From Dyadobacter sandarakinus (lineage in GTDB: Bacteria > Bacteroidota > Bacteroidia > Cytophagales > Spirosomataceae), in assembly GCF_016894445.1 (NCBI RefSeq), contig NZ_CP056775.1, forward strand, positions 1,056,001 to 1,120,000: DNA of 64,000 nucleotides, given 5' to 3'. Of this stretch, positions 24,802 through 32,884 are shown piece after piece; position 1 is the first letter of the stretch, and every line of letters starts with the position of its first letter. A program made the position numbers and the translations under genes. The notes beneath the pieces are model-generated. The model did not search any database, was not told the origin of the DNA, and saw only the letters and a list, made by a program, of their open reading frames with translations.

Positions 24802-26178
24802 ATGAATATGAAAAGAAGAGCTTTTATCAGAAATACGGCTGGCGCTACTGCCTCCGCAATCGCATTTCCTACTTTAATCCCGGCGTCGGCACTTGGGAAA
24901 AACGGGTTTGTCAGTCCGTCGGACCGCATCAACCTGGCCTTCATCGGCGCAGGTAACCAGGCCGAAAACGACGTGAATGGCTTCCTGCCCGACAAGCGTG
25001 TGCAGGTGACTACCATTTGTGACGTCAATAAGAAAAGTACCGGGTACTGGGACGGAAAGATGGGCGGCAGAGAGTACCTCACGGAGCTCGTCGATAATTT
25101 TTACACCAAGGAAAACGGCAAAACGTACAAAGCGACCAAAGGATCGGTTGATTTCAGGGAAGTGATCGACCGCAAGGATATTGATGCCGTGGCAGTGCTG
25201 ACGCCCGACCACTGGCATTCGATACCCGTGCTGATGGCTGCCAAGGCCGGTAAACATATGTACTGCCAGAAACCCCTGTCGCTGACCATTTCGGAGGGGC
25301 GGGCGATGAGCAATGCAGTGAAGAAATCCGGCGTAGTATTTCAGACAGGCAGCCAGCAAAGATCCGCGCCGGAATTCCTGCGGGTGTGCGAGCTGGTCAG
25401 AAACGGCCGGATCGGCAAGCTGGAAAAGGTCGTTTGCGGATTGCCCGGTGGTACGCCGGATTTTGGAAAAACGGGACAATTAACAGCTCCGACTCCGGTG
25501 CCCAAAGATTTTGACTACCAAACCTGGCTGGGTCCTGCTCCCGAGGCTCCGTACTGCCCGGCGCGCACGCATGTCAATTTTCGTTGGAACCTGGATTATT
25601 CGGGTGGTATGGTGACCGACTGGGGCGCGCACCACCTCGACATTGCGCAGTGGGGGATCGGCACGGACCATACCGGGCCGGTGGAGATCCGGAATCCCAA
25701 AGCAAAGTGGTCGAACGATCCGGTCTGGAACACCGCGGTGGAATTCTACTTTGAGGGTATTTATGAAAATGGCGTAAAACTGATCGTCGGCTCGGATGCA
25801 TCCGTGGCACCGCGCGGCATTACGTTTCATGGTTCGGAGGGACAGATCTGGGTATCGAGAGGCAGCTATAAAGTAACTCCTGAAAAAATCGACACGACCG
25901 TTATCGGTGACCAGGAAACGCGTCTGTACAAAAGTGAAAACCACTACCGCAACTTTATAGACTGCGTAATCTCGAAAAAACTGACCGCTGCACCCGCGGA
26001 AATCGGCCACCGCTCGGTGACTGTGGCACATCTGGGGAACATTGCTCTGCTGCTTAACCAGAACTTGAAATGGAATCCGGAGAAAGAGGAATTCGTCGAA
26101 AACTTTGCAGCCAATCAGCTGCGTGCACGCGTGATGCGCGAGCCCTGGGGAGAGCTTTACAGAAAATATAAGGTGTAA
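24802..26178 (+). CDS. Gfo/Idh/MocA-family oxidoreductase with Tat signal
   Basis: A 458-residue NAD(P)-dependent sugar oxidoreductase. The N-terminus MNMKRRAFIRNTAGATASA is a twin-arginine signal (Arg5-Arg6), so the folded protein with its cofactor is probably moved to the periplasm. Rossmann motif AFIGAGNQAEND (about 50-61), VLTPDHWHSIPV, the YCQKPLS motif (the family's EKP with Gln), and DWGAHHLDIAQWG with the likely catalytic His. Members in SusCD loci oxidise sugars at C3. With the DUF1080 gene 54 bp downstream it would make and then cleave a 3-keto glycoside. Substrate unknown. Confidence 0.9.
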   Translation: MNMKRRAFIRNTAGATASAIAFPTLIPASALGKNGFVSPSDRINLAFIGAGNQAENDVNGFLPDKRVQVTTICDVNKKSTGYWDGKMGGREYLTELVDNFYTKENGKTYKATKGSVDFREVIDRKDIDAVAVLTPDHWHSIPVLMAAKAGKHMYCQKPLSLTISEGRAMSNAVKKSGVVFQTGSQQRSAPEFLRVCELVRNGRIGKLEKVVCGLPGGTPDFGKTGQLTAPTPVPKDFDYQTWLGPAPEAPYCPARTHVNFRWNLDYSGGMVTDWGAHHLDIAQWGIGTDHTGPVEIRNPKAKWSNDPVWNTAVEFYFEGIYENGVKLIVGSDASVAPRGITFHGSEGQIWVSRGSYKVTPEKIDTTVIGDQETRLYKSENHYRNFIDCVISKKLTAAPAEIGHRSVTVAHLGNIALLLNQNLKWNPEKEEFVENFAANQLRARVMREPWGELYRKYKV

Positions 26179-26232
26179 GTTTCTCACCAGCAGCATACTA
26201 AAAAATCAACCTGAACCCATTTTCCCGCACAA

Positions 26233-26964
26233 ATGAAGATTGCTATCATTGGTCTGTTTTGCATGGGACTTTTCTGCTCGCTGGAAAGTGCGGCGCAGAA
26301 AAAGGCGGCGCCGCATGCAGTTTCCCTGGATAACCTGAGCGAATTCGAGCCCACCACCAGCAACTGGAAACTGGTCAAAAGTGTGAGTTTCAGTCCCACT
26401 ACCGACGAGAAAAGCTTTGAGCCGGGTACGGGGATCGTTCTCGCGCTGCCTGTCAAGCCCGATACCGGACATTTATTTACCAAAATGCAGCATGGCGACA
26501 TTGAGCTGGAATTTGACTTCGCCGTAGCCAGCAAGTCCAACTCGGGTGTGTACCTGCAGGGCCGCTACGAGGCGCAGATTTTCGATAGCTGGGGAGTCAA
26601 AAAGCCTGATTTTTATGATTGCGGGGGAATTTACCAGCGCTGGGATGAAGGCAGGACTCCCAAAAAAGGATTTGAAGGCACGCCGCCTGCTCAAAATGCC
26701 TGCAAAGCGGCAGGGGAGTGGCAGCATTTCAGGATCGTGTTCCAGGCTCCCCGCTTTGACCGCAATGGCAAAAAAACCGTTAATGCTAAATTCCTCAAGG
26801 TGGAGCTCAACGGTGTGCTGGTTCACGAAAATATCGAAGTAACCGGACCCACGCGCTCCGCCGCATTTGAAGACGAGCGTGCCTCGGGTCCCCTGATGTT
26901 TCAGGGTGATCACGGGCCTGTGGCGCTCCGGAATATCAGGTATACTTTGTTGAAAGAAATGTAA
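26233..26964 (+). CDS. DUF1080 (3-keto-disaccharide hydrolase family) secreted protein
   Basis: A 243-residue protein with a signal peptide ending LESAAQ. Residues about 35-243 form a concanavalin-like jelly roll of the DUF1080 family (PF06439): DIELEFDFAVASKSNSGVYL, GRYEAQIFDSWG, AGEWQHFRIVFQAPRFD, and the end PLMFQGDHGPVALRNIRY. Family members include 3-keto-glycoside hydrolases. It is the last gene of the glycan locus, directly after the Gfo/Idh/MocA gene. Confidence 0.9.
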   Translation: MKIAIIGLFCMGLFCSLESAAQKKAAPHAVSLDNLSEFEPTTSNWKLVKSVSFSPTTDEKSFEPGTGIVLALPVKPDTGHLFTKMQHGDIELEFDFAVASKSNSGVYLQGRYEAQIFDSWGVKKPDFYDCGGIYQRWDEGRTPKKGFEGTPPAQNACKAAGEWQHFRIVFQAPRFDRNGKKTVNAKFLKVELNGVLVHENIEVTGPTRSAAFEDERASGPLMFQGDHGPVALRNIRYTLLKEM

Positions 26965-27045
26965 TGGTCGGAGGTACGTGATCTATCAGCCATCAACCAA
27001 AGCGATTTTCTGATCATCCTTTATTGTCGGATCTTAAATGCGTTG

Positions 27046-27081
27046 AAAAAGCTGCCCGTTTGAATTGACAGGCAGCTTCTT
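27046..27081 (-). terminator. Terminator hairpin of a minus-strand relic gene
   Basis: AAGCTGCC (27049-27056) pairs with GGCAGCTT (27071-27078), extended by a few inner pairs. On the minus strand the stem is followed by a T-run, so it reads best as the terminator of the T9SS relic that stops at 27105. It may also end the glycan locus on the plus strand. Confidence 0.65.
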
Positions 27082-27104
27082 CATGTGTGACTTTTGTAAA
27101 AAGA

Positions 27105-27236
27105 TTATGCTGTTACAAGCATTCTGACTACCCCGTTACATGTATTCAATCTGATTTTCAGCAAGTGAATGCCCGTATGAAGCGGTAAATTAATGATGTA
27201 AAATGCCCGTTCTGCAATCAACTGGTCATTAGTGTA
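27105..27236 (-). pseudogene. C-terminal relic of a T9SS cargo protein
   Basis: A 43-codon minus-strand frame contains FYIINLPLHTGIHLLKIRL then NTCNGVVRMLVTA and a stop at 27105. It aligns with the sorting-domain ends of the neighbours (for example GQSFDAGIYLLKIKSDAFTE, then VVRVLVAE). The frame is closed by a stop at 27237, so only the last strands of the sorting domain remain. A terminator hairpin in the matching orientation follows within 30 bp. This is the tail of a deleted paralogue that pointed away from its neighbours. The rest of 26965-27394 holds nothing I recognise. Confidence 0.6.
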
Positions 27237-27394
27237 CTAAGCTGCATTATTCGAATAATCTCCTAATCTCCGATTTAACTGCAACATATTAATGCACGAA
27301 TTGCCGACATTATTTTCCTGCGAGGCAGTATCGGGGCCAACCTTTTGTCTAAGGTAAACTGACGTTCATTTTAATATTCAACAACTTTCTACCG

Positions 27395-30013
27395 ATGAGA
27401 CAATCTCTGCTTCGCTTACAATTTTTAATGCTTTGTCTTGGCTTGTCAGCTAGCCTGCTTGCACAGCCGGCTATTCAATGGGACAAAACCATTGGTGGAA
27501 ACAATGAAGACCGCCTGAATTCAGTCCAGCAAACCCTTGACGGCGGATACATTCTTGGAGGAACTTCTTATAGCGGCGTTTCAGGTGAAAAGTCGGATTC
27601 AGCACGCGGAAATGGAGACTATTGGATTGTTAAGCTAGCTGCCGACGGGACCAAACAGTGGGACCGGACACTGGGTGGAACCGGACACGAAACTTTTTCC
27701 ACGATCCGCCAAGCGAAAGACGGGAGTTATTTTGTCGCCGGGTCTTCGAGCTCCGGGGTCAGTGGAGACAAGACGGATGCCGTTCATGGCGAATACGATG
27801 ATCTCTGGGTCTTGAATCTGGCGGCTGATGGAACAATCAACTGGCAGAAAACGATCGGGACGGCAAATAATGAATTTTTGAATGACATGGAGGTTGCTCC
27901 CGACGGAGGGCTGGCAATCGCCGGAAGTTCTTCTCCAATCAGCTCTACGGGCTCCGGCAATAACCACGGCTGGTTTGTGAAACTGAGCGCCTCCGGAGAA
28001 CTGCAATGGAGCAGAGACTACTATACTAATTTTAACACCATGCGCCTGGCATCTATTACGCTTGTCCCCGGTGGTGGCTACCTGCTTGGTGCGGATACGA
28101 GCGGTGGAGAAGCAAGGGGCGGCGCATATTATGTAATCAGGGTATCCGCCGATGGCACTACGCTTTGGACCAAAGAGATAAGGGGGGCAAGTAGTGAGAG
28201 TTCTCGCAACAGCGCTCTCCGATCTGTTATTGATACACCAGACGGAGGGTTTTTGATTGGCGGAGTTTCAGATAACCCTGCGATCGGAGATAAATCGGAA
28301 GATAGTTTTTATGATGATTTTTGGATCGTTAAGCTGTCTGCAACTGGGGTCATCGAATGGGAGAATACTATTCAGGCAAATGATTTCGAAAAACTGGCAG
28401 GTATGCAGTCTACAAATGATGGCGGCTATCTCATTTTTGGCGACACGCAGTCCTTGGTAGATCTTGATAAAACGGATGCCAATTCTGGGGTGCAAAATTG
28501 GTGGCTTGTAAAGTTATCTGCAAATGGAACGCTGCTTTGGGATAAAGTTATTGGGGGCATTTATTCAAATTATTCATTGGACGAAGCCAGGGATATCATA
28601 GCGACGAGTGACGGTGGTTTCCTCCTTGCCGGATATTCAGGTTCTCCGGCGGCAGCTGACAAAACCGAACCCTCCCGCGGCGGAAACGACTACTGGATTG
28701 TCAAACTCGCCCCCGAAAACCCGCCTCTCCCACAAACCACCATTCGCATCAATGCCGGCGGACCGGATTTTACGACGGCCACCAAAAAGCTCTTCATCGC
28801 CGACAAGTATTACGCCGGCATCGACCGCACCAGCTCCATCGCGTCGGGTGATATTTTGAATACCACCAATGATGTACTATACCGCTCCGGCCGGTGTTCG
28901 CCTGCTTTCAGCTACAATATTCCGGTGCAAAACGGACAGGTGAATGTGACTTTGCACTTTGCCGAAACGTACTTCGGAGCGCCGGGCAAAAAGGGAGGCG
29001 CGGGCAGCCGCCAGTTCCACGTCAACATGGAAGGAAGCCGCAAGCTGACCAACTACGACATCTTTGCTCAGGCAGGCGGCGCATTGCGTGCCGTGCAGCT
29101 GACTATCCCGGTAATGGTCACCGATGGCGTGCTCAATATTGATTTTCTGAGTGGAGCAGCAGATCTACCCAGGGTTTCGGCGATCGAAGTGGTGGCGACG
29201 AGCCTGACCCTGGCGCCGATTGCAGACACTTATATACAGGCCGGACAGTTTCTCAACACCAATTTTGGAACAAACTCAACTTTCGAGGTCAAATACTCGT
29301 CCAGCGACGTTACAAAAAGAAGGGCGTCTTACCTCAAATTTCAGCTTCCTGCACAAACGCCTGTCATTTCGGCCAAACTGCGCGTGTACGGCCATAACCA
29401 TGAAAATACAAAACCTATTTTCCTCCACGCTTACGGGGTCAATATGGATACCTGGTCTGAAAGCGGCATTACCCAATCCAATGCCCCTGCCGCATCGACC
29501 GGATCGCTTGGCTTTGCAACAGTCACTGATGTTTACGCATACTATGAAATTGATGTGACCAGCTACGTCAAAGCCCAGCAGCAAGCCGGTGAAACTTTGG
29601 TCAGCCTGCTTCTGCACGATCCCAATAACCGGAATACCCGGCTTATTTTCAACAGCAAGGAAGCAGGCTCAAACCCGCCGCAGCTGGTGATCCAGACTAC
29701 GAACAGTAGTGCACGTCTGGGAGAGGAAGCAGTTTTGTCAGCAGCAACAGAAAAGCAGCCTTCCACCGTTTTCCCAAATCCAATCAAAGAGCACTTTACC
29801 GTTTCACTTTCGCCGGAACATGTGGGGATCATAACATTTGAAATGATCAACGCAGCTGGTAAAAGCCGCACGATTTCGGCAGTTCAAAATGCTAAAACGG
29901 GTGAAAACACAGAAATGAACACGGCAGGACAATCATTCGATGCAGGCATTTATTTGCTGAAAATAAAGTCGGATGCATTTACAGAGGTGGTCAGGGTGCT
30001 TGTAGCAGAATAA
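27395..30013 (+). CDS. T9SS cargo: seven-repeat propeller, malectin, DNRLRE and sorting domains (paralogue 1)
   Basis: An 872-residue secreted protein with a signal peptide ending in LLAQ. Residues about 25-440 hold seven repeats built around TxDGGYxLGG followed by DYWIVKLxADGxxQWD, which suits a seven-bladed beta-propeller. A malectin-like carbohydrate-binding domain follows (about 448-605, RINAGGPDF, LHFAETYFGAPG, FHVNMEG), then a DNRLRE/CBM96-like domain (about 608-770, RASYLKFQLP, LRVYGHN) and a T9SS type A sorting domain (about 795-872, VFPNPIKEHFTVSL). It is exported through the outer membrane and likely stays on or near the surface. It probably binds sugars; no catalytic residues are apparent. 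Confidence 0.88.
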   Translation: MRQSLLRLQFLMLCLGLSASLLAQPAIQWDKTIGGNNEDRLNSVQQTLDGGYILGGTSYSGVSGEKSDSARGNGDYWIVKLAADGTKQWDRTLGGTGHETFSTIRQAKDGSYFVAGSSSSGVSGDKTDAVHGEYDDLWVLNLAADGTINWQKTIGTANNEFLNDMEVAPDGGLAIAGSSSPISSTGSGNNHGWFVKLSASGELQWSRDYYTNFNTMRLASITLVPGGGYLLGADTSGGEARGGAYYVIRVSADGTTLWTKEIRGASSESSRNSALRSVIDTPDGGFLIGGVSDNPAIGDKSEDSFYDDFWIVKLSATGVIEWENTIQANDFEKLAGMQSTNDGGYLIFGDTQSLVDLDKTDANSGVQNWWLVKLSANGTLLWDKVIGGIYSNYSLDEARDIIATSDGGFLLAGYSGSPAAADKTEPSRGGNDYWIVKLAPENPPLPQTTIRINAGGPDFTTATKKLFIADKYYAGIDRTSSIASGDILNTTNDVLYRSGRCSPAFSYNIPVQNGQVNVTLHFAETYFGAPGKKGGAGSRQFHVNMEGSRKLTNYDIFAQAGGALRAVQLTIPVMVTDGVLNIDFLSGAADLPRVSAIEVVATSLTLAPIADTYIQAGQFLNTNFGTNSTFEVKYSSSDVTKRRASYLKFQLPAQTPVISAKLRVYGHNHENTKPIFLHAYGVNMDTWSESGITQSNAPAASTGSLGFATVTDVYAYYEIDVTSYVKAQQQAGETLVSLLLHDPNNRNTRLIFNSKEAGSNPPQLVIQTTNSSARLGEEAVLSAATEKQPSTVFPNPIKEHFTVSLSPEHVGIITFEMINAAGKSRTISAVQNAKTGENTEMNTAGQSFDAGIYLLKIKSDAFTEVVRVLVAE

Positions 30014-30037
30014 TCATTTTATATGAATATCGTGAAT

Positions 30038-30066
30038 AGGAAAGCCGCTTATCCAGCGGCTTTCCT
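30038..30066 (+). terminator. Hairpin after paralogue 1
   Basis: A perfect 12 bp stem (AGGAAAGCCGCT at 30038-30049 with AGCGGCTTTCCT at 30055-30066) around a 5-base loop, 25 bp past the stop of paralogue 1. The T-run is weak. Its position argues against starting the next gene at 30023. Confidence 0.6.
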
Positions 30067-30178
30067 GGTTATCAGTCGACCATTGTATGCTGCGGTAAAA
30101 TATAATTCCTGTCCAGGCAGTATCCGGTATGATGGATTGACTAGTAGTCATAAAATGTTACTCACAAACAATTCACCT

Positions 30179-32806
30179 ATGAAACGATTTTTGCTTCACT
30201 TACAATGTTTACTGCTTTGCCTTGGCTTGTCTGCAAGTCTCTGTGCTCAGCCTGCTATCCAGTGGGAGAAAACCATTGGTACCACGCTTGACGAATTTCC
30301 CATTTATAAGATTACCCCAACACCTGATGGCGGCTATATCCTTGCAGCTTCTGCAAGAGCAGGCATAGGCGGAGACAAGTCGGAAGCTTCAAGAGGTTAT
30401 TATGACTTTTGGATTGTCAAGCTAAAGAAAGACGGTCAGAAAGAATGGGACAAAACGATTGGCGGCAATGGTTTGGACGATCTGAGGGCTCTCCTGGTTA
30501 CGAACGATGGGGGATACCTTCTTGGAGGAGGTTCATCCTCAGACATCAGTGGTGAAAAAACATCCGGAGTTCTGGGAAATACCGAGGATACCGGAGATTT
30601 CTGGATTGTGAAGTTGGATAAAAACGGAAACAAACAATGGGACAAGGCAATAGGCGGTCAGTATACTGACGTAATCACCAGCATGGACAATACGTCTGAC
30701 GGCGGATACATACTTGGCGGATTTTCGGATTCCGATGCGAGCTTTAACAAGTCTCAGCCGAGCCGGGGGATTGATTACTGGATTGTAAAAATAACGGCGA
30801 ATGGAGCGATTCAATGGGACAAAACCATCGGGAGCATTTTTACAGACCGGTTGTTTTCGGTCAGACAAACGGCGGATGGTGGATACATACTGGGCGGTAA
30901 CTCTGAAACCTACACTAAACCCACCGGCGACAAAACCAGTGCCGGGAATGGCGACTTTGATTACTGGATTGTAAAGCTTGACAATGCCGGAAACAAACAA
31001 TGGGATCGGGTGTTAGGTGGCAATTGGGAAGAGCATTTTGGATCCGTTGAACAAACCTCAGACGGCGGTTATGTTGTTGGAGGTTATTCTTCTTCTGCAA
31101 TAAGCGGGGATAAAACCGAAGACCGTCCTGCTGACGATTACTGGATTGTAAAACTTTCAGCAGATGGAGCAAAGGAATGGGACAGGGCAAGGGGAGGCGA
31201 AAGTGATCTGAGCTGGTGCACGAATGTGATTCAAACCCGTGATGGTAATTACATCGCATTTGGGATCACGCGATCGTCAGCCGGAGGTGACAAATCGGAA
31301 GAAAATGAGGGGATCTGGCTGATCAAGTTCAATGCAGCCGGTACTAAAATATGGGACAAAGTTTGGGATGGATTCACCTATGGCAACCTGGTAGAGGCCG
31401 CCGACGGAACACTCGCCTTCGTTGGGGAAGTTTTTAACAGCATTGATCAGACCGAACCTTCGCGAGGTGAGGGTGACTACTGGATCGTTAAATTAGCCCC
31501 CGAAAAGCCGCCGGTTCCGCAAGCCACCCTCCGCATCAATGCCGGCGGGCCGGACTTTACCACCGCTACCAAGAAGCTTTTCATTGCGGATAAATATTAC
31601 GCCGGCATCGACCGCACCAGCTCCATCGCCTCGGGTGATATTTTGAACACGAGCAATGATGTACTTTATCGCTCGGGCCGGAGTTCACCTTCTTTCAGCT
31701 ACAATATTCCGGTACAGATTGGACTGGTAAATGTCACCCTGCACTTTGCCGAGACGTACTTTGGTGCGCCGGGCAAAAAGGGAGGTGCGGGCAGCCGCCA
31801 GTTCCACGTCAACATGGAAGGCAGCCGCAAGCTGACCAACTACGACATCTTCGCTCAGGCAGGAGGAGCCCTGCGTGCCAATCAGATTACTTTTCCGGTG
31901 ATCGTCACAGACGGCGTGCTCAACATCGACTTCCTCACAGGAGCGGCTGACCAGCCCAGGGTTTCCGCCATTGAAATCGAATCGGATAACAATATGGGAG
32001 TAGCAACGCTGCTGGAAGATGCATCCGTACGGGGAGGGGTGTATAGTCCGGTGATGTATGGAGCAGACGCTACGCTGAATGTCAAAGACGGCCTTAATGA
32101 CGCCAATAACAGCCGCGCTTCGTACCTGAAATTCAAGTTACCGGCAGGTGTGCCCGTGGGTTCTGCAAAGCTGCGCGTTTACGGGCACAATCATGAAAAC
32201 AATAATAACATTTCACTGCATGCCTATGGTGTCGACAATGTTAGTTGGGAGGAACGTAGCATTACGAAACTGAACGCCCCGGCCGCATCTACGCCATCGC
32301 TGGGATTTGTGGCTGTCAATGCTGATTACAAGTATTATGAAATTGATGTAACCAGCTATGTTAGTGCGGCGCAGCAATCCGGTAAACCAATTATAAGTTT
32401 CGTTCTGAAAGATCCCTACAACCGTAATACCAGGCTGACCTTCAACAGCAGAGAAACAGGCAGCAATCCCGCTCAGCTGGTGATTCAGGCTGTCAACCCC
32501 GGTGCACGATTGGGCGGGGGAGCTGTATTCCCGGAAGTAGCGGAAAAGCAGCCATCAACTGTTTTTCCCAATCCGGTAAAAGACGGGTTCACTGTTTCAC
32601 TTTCGCCGGAACATGCCGGAACAGTTACCTTTGAAATGATCAATGCAGCAGGAAAAGGTCACATCCTTCTGGCGCCGGAAAATGTCAGGCCAGGCGAAAA
32701 GGTGCCCCTGAACATTGCCGGACAATCGTTCAGGACAGGCATTTATTTATTGAAAATAAAATCGGATGCATGTACTGAGGTGCTCAAAATGGTTGTAGCC
32801 GAGTGA
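30179..32806 (+). CDS. T9SS cargo: seven-repeat propeller, malectin, DNRLRE and sorting domains (paralogue 2)
   Basis: An 875-residue paralogue of the previous gene. The start at 30179 is chosen because MKRFLLHLQCLLLCLGLSAS aligns with the signal peptide of paralogue 1; the longer frame from 30023 would run through a hairpin. It has seven DGGY-type repeats (the last two degenerate: TRDGNYIAFG, AADGTLAFVG), a malectin-like domain (about 449-600), a DNRLRE-like domain (about 610-770) and a T9SS sorting domain (VFPNPVKDGFTVSL … GIYLLKIKSDACTE). The malectin segment is much closer to paralogue 1 than the propeller parts are, suggesting gene conversion. Confidence 0.88.
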   Translation: MKRFLLHLQCLLLCLGLSASLCAQPAIQWEKTIGTTLDEFPIYKITPTPDGGYILAASARAGIGGDKSEASRGYYDFWIVKLKKDGQKEWDKTIGGNGLDDLRALLVTNDGGYLLGGGSSSDISGEKTSGVLGNTEDTGDFWIVKLDKNGNKQWDKAIGGQYTDVITSMDNTSDGGYILGGFSDSDASFNKSQPSRGIDYWIVKITANGAIQWDKTIGSIFTDRLFSVRQTADGGYILGGNSETYTKPTGDKTSAGNGDFDYWIVKLDNAGNKQWDRVLGGNWEEHFGSVEQTSDGGYVVGGYSSSAISGDKTEDRPADDYWIVKLSADGAKEWDRARGGESDLSWCTNVIQTRDGNYIAFGITRSSAGGDKSEENEGIWLIKFNAAGTKIWDKVWDGFTYGNLVEAADGTLAFVGEVFNSIDQTEPSRGEGDYWIVKLAPEKPPVPQATLRINAGGPDFTTATKKLFIADKYYAGIDRTSSIASGDILNTSNDVLYRSGRSSPSFSYNIPVQIGLVNVTLHFAETYFGAPGKKGGAGSRQFHVNMEGSRKLTNYDIFAQAGGALRANQITFPVIVTDGVLNIDFLTGAADQPRVSAIEIESDNNMGVATLLEDASVRGGVYSPVMYGADATLNVKDGLNDANNSRASYLKFKLPAGVPVGSAKLRVYGHNHENNNNISLHAYGVDNVSWEERSITKLNAPAASTPSLGFVAVNADYKYYEIDVTSYVSAAQQSGKPIISFVLKDPYNRNTRLTFNSRETGSNPAQLVIQAVNPGARLGGGAVFPEVAEKQPSTVFPNPVKDGFTVSLSPEHAGTVTFEMINAAGKGHILLAPENVRPGEKVPLNIAGQSFRTGIYLLKIKSDACTEVLKMVVAE

Positions 32807-32833
32807 CAGGCTAGGTATGTAGAACAATCAATG

Positions 32834-32868
32834 CAAAAAAGCCGCCTGTCGGGTTTAGACAGGCGGCT
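32834..32868 (-). terminator. Intrinsic terminator of the minus-strand T9SS gene
   Basis: An 11 bp stem (32840-32850 with 32858-32868) around GGGTTTA, preceded on the plus strand by A6. On the minus strand it is a GC-rich stem followed by T6, a classic terminator for the gene ending at 32885. It lies between two convergent paralogues. Confidence 0.85.
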
Positions 32869-32884
32869 GCATCCTCTGCAACGC

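Noticed and set aside
30023-30178. N-terminal extension of paralogue 2 from 30023
   Set aside because: It would translate through a 12 bp hairpin and place 52 unrelated residues before a normal signal peptide that aligns with paralogue 1.
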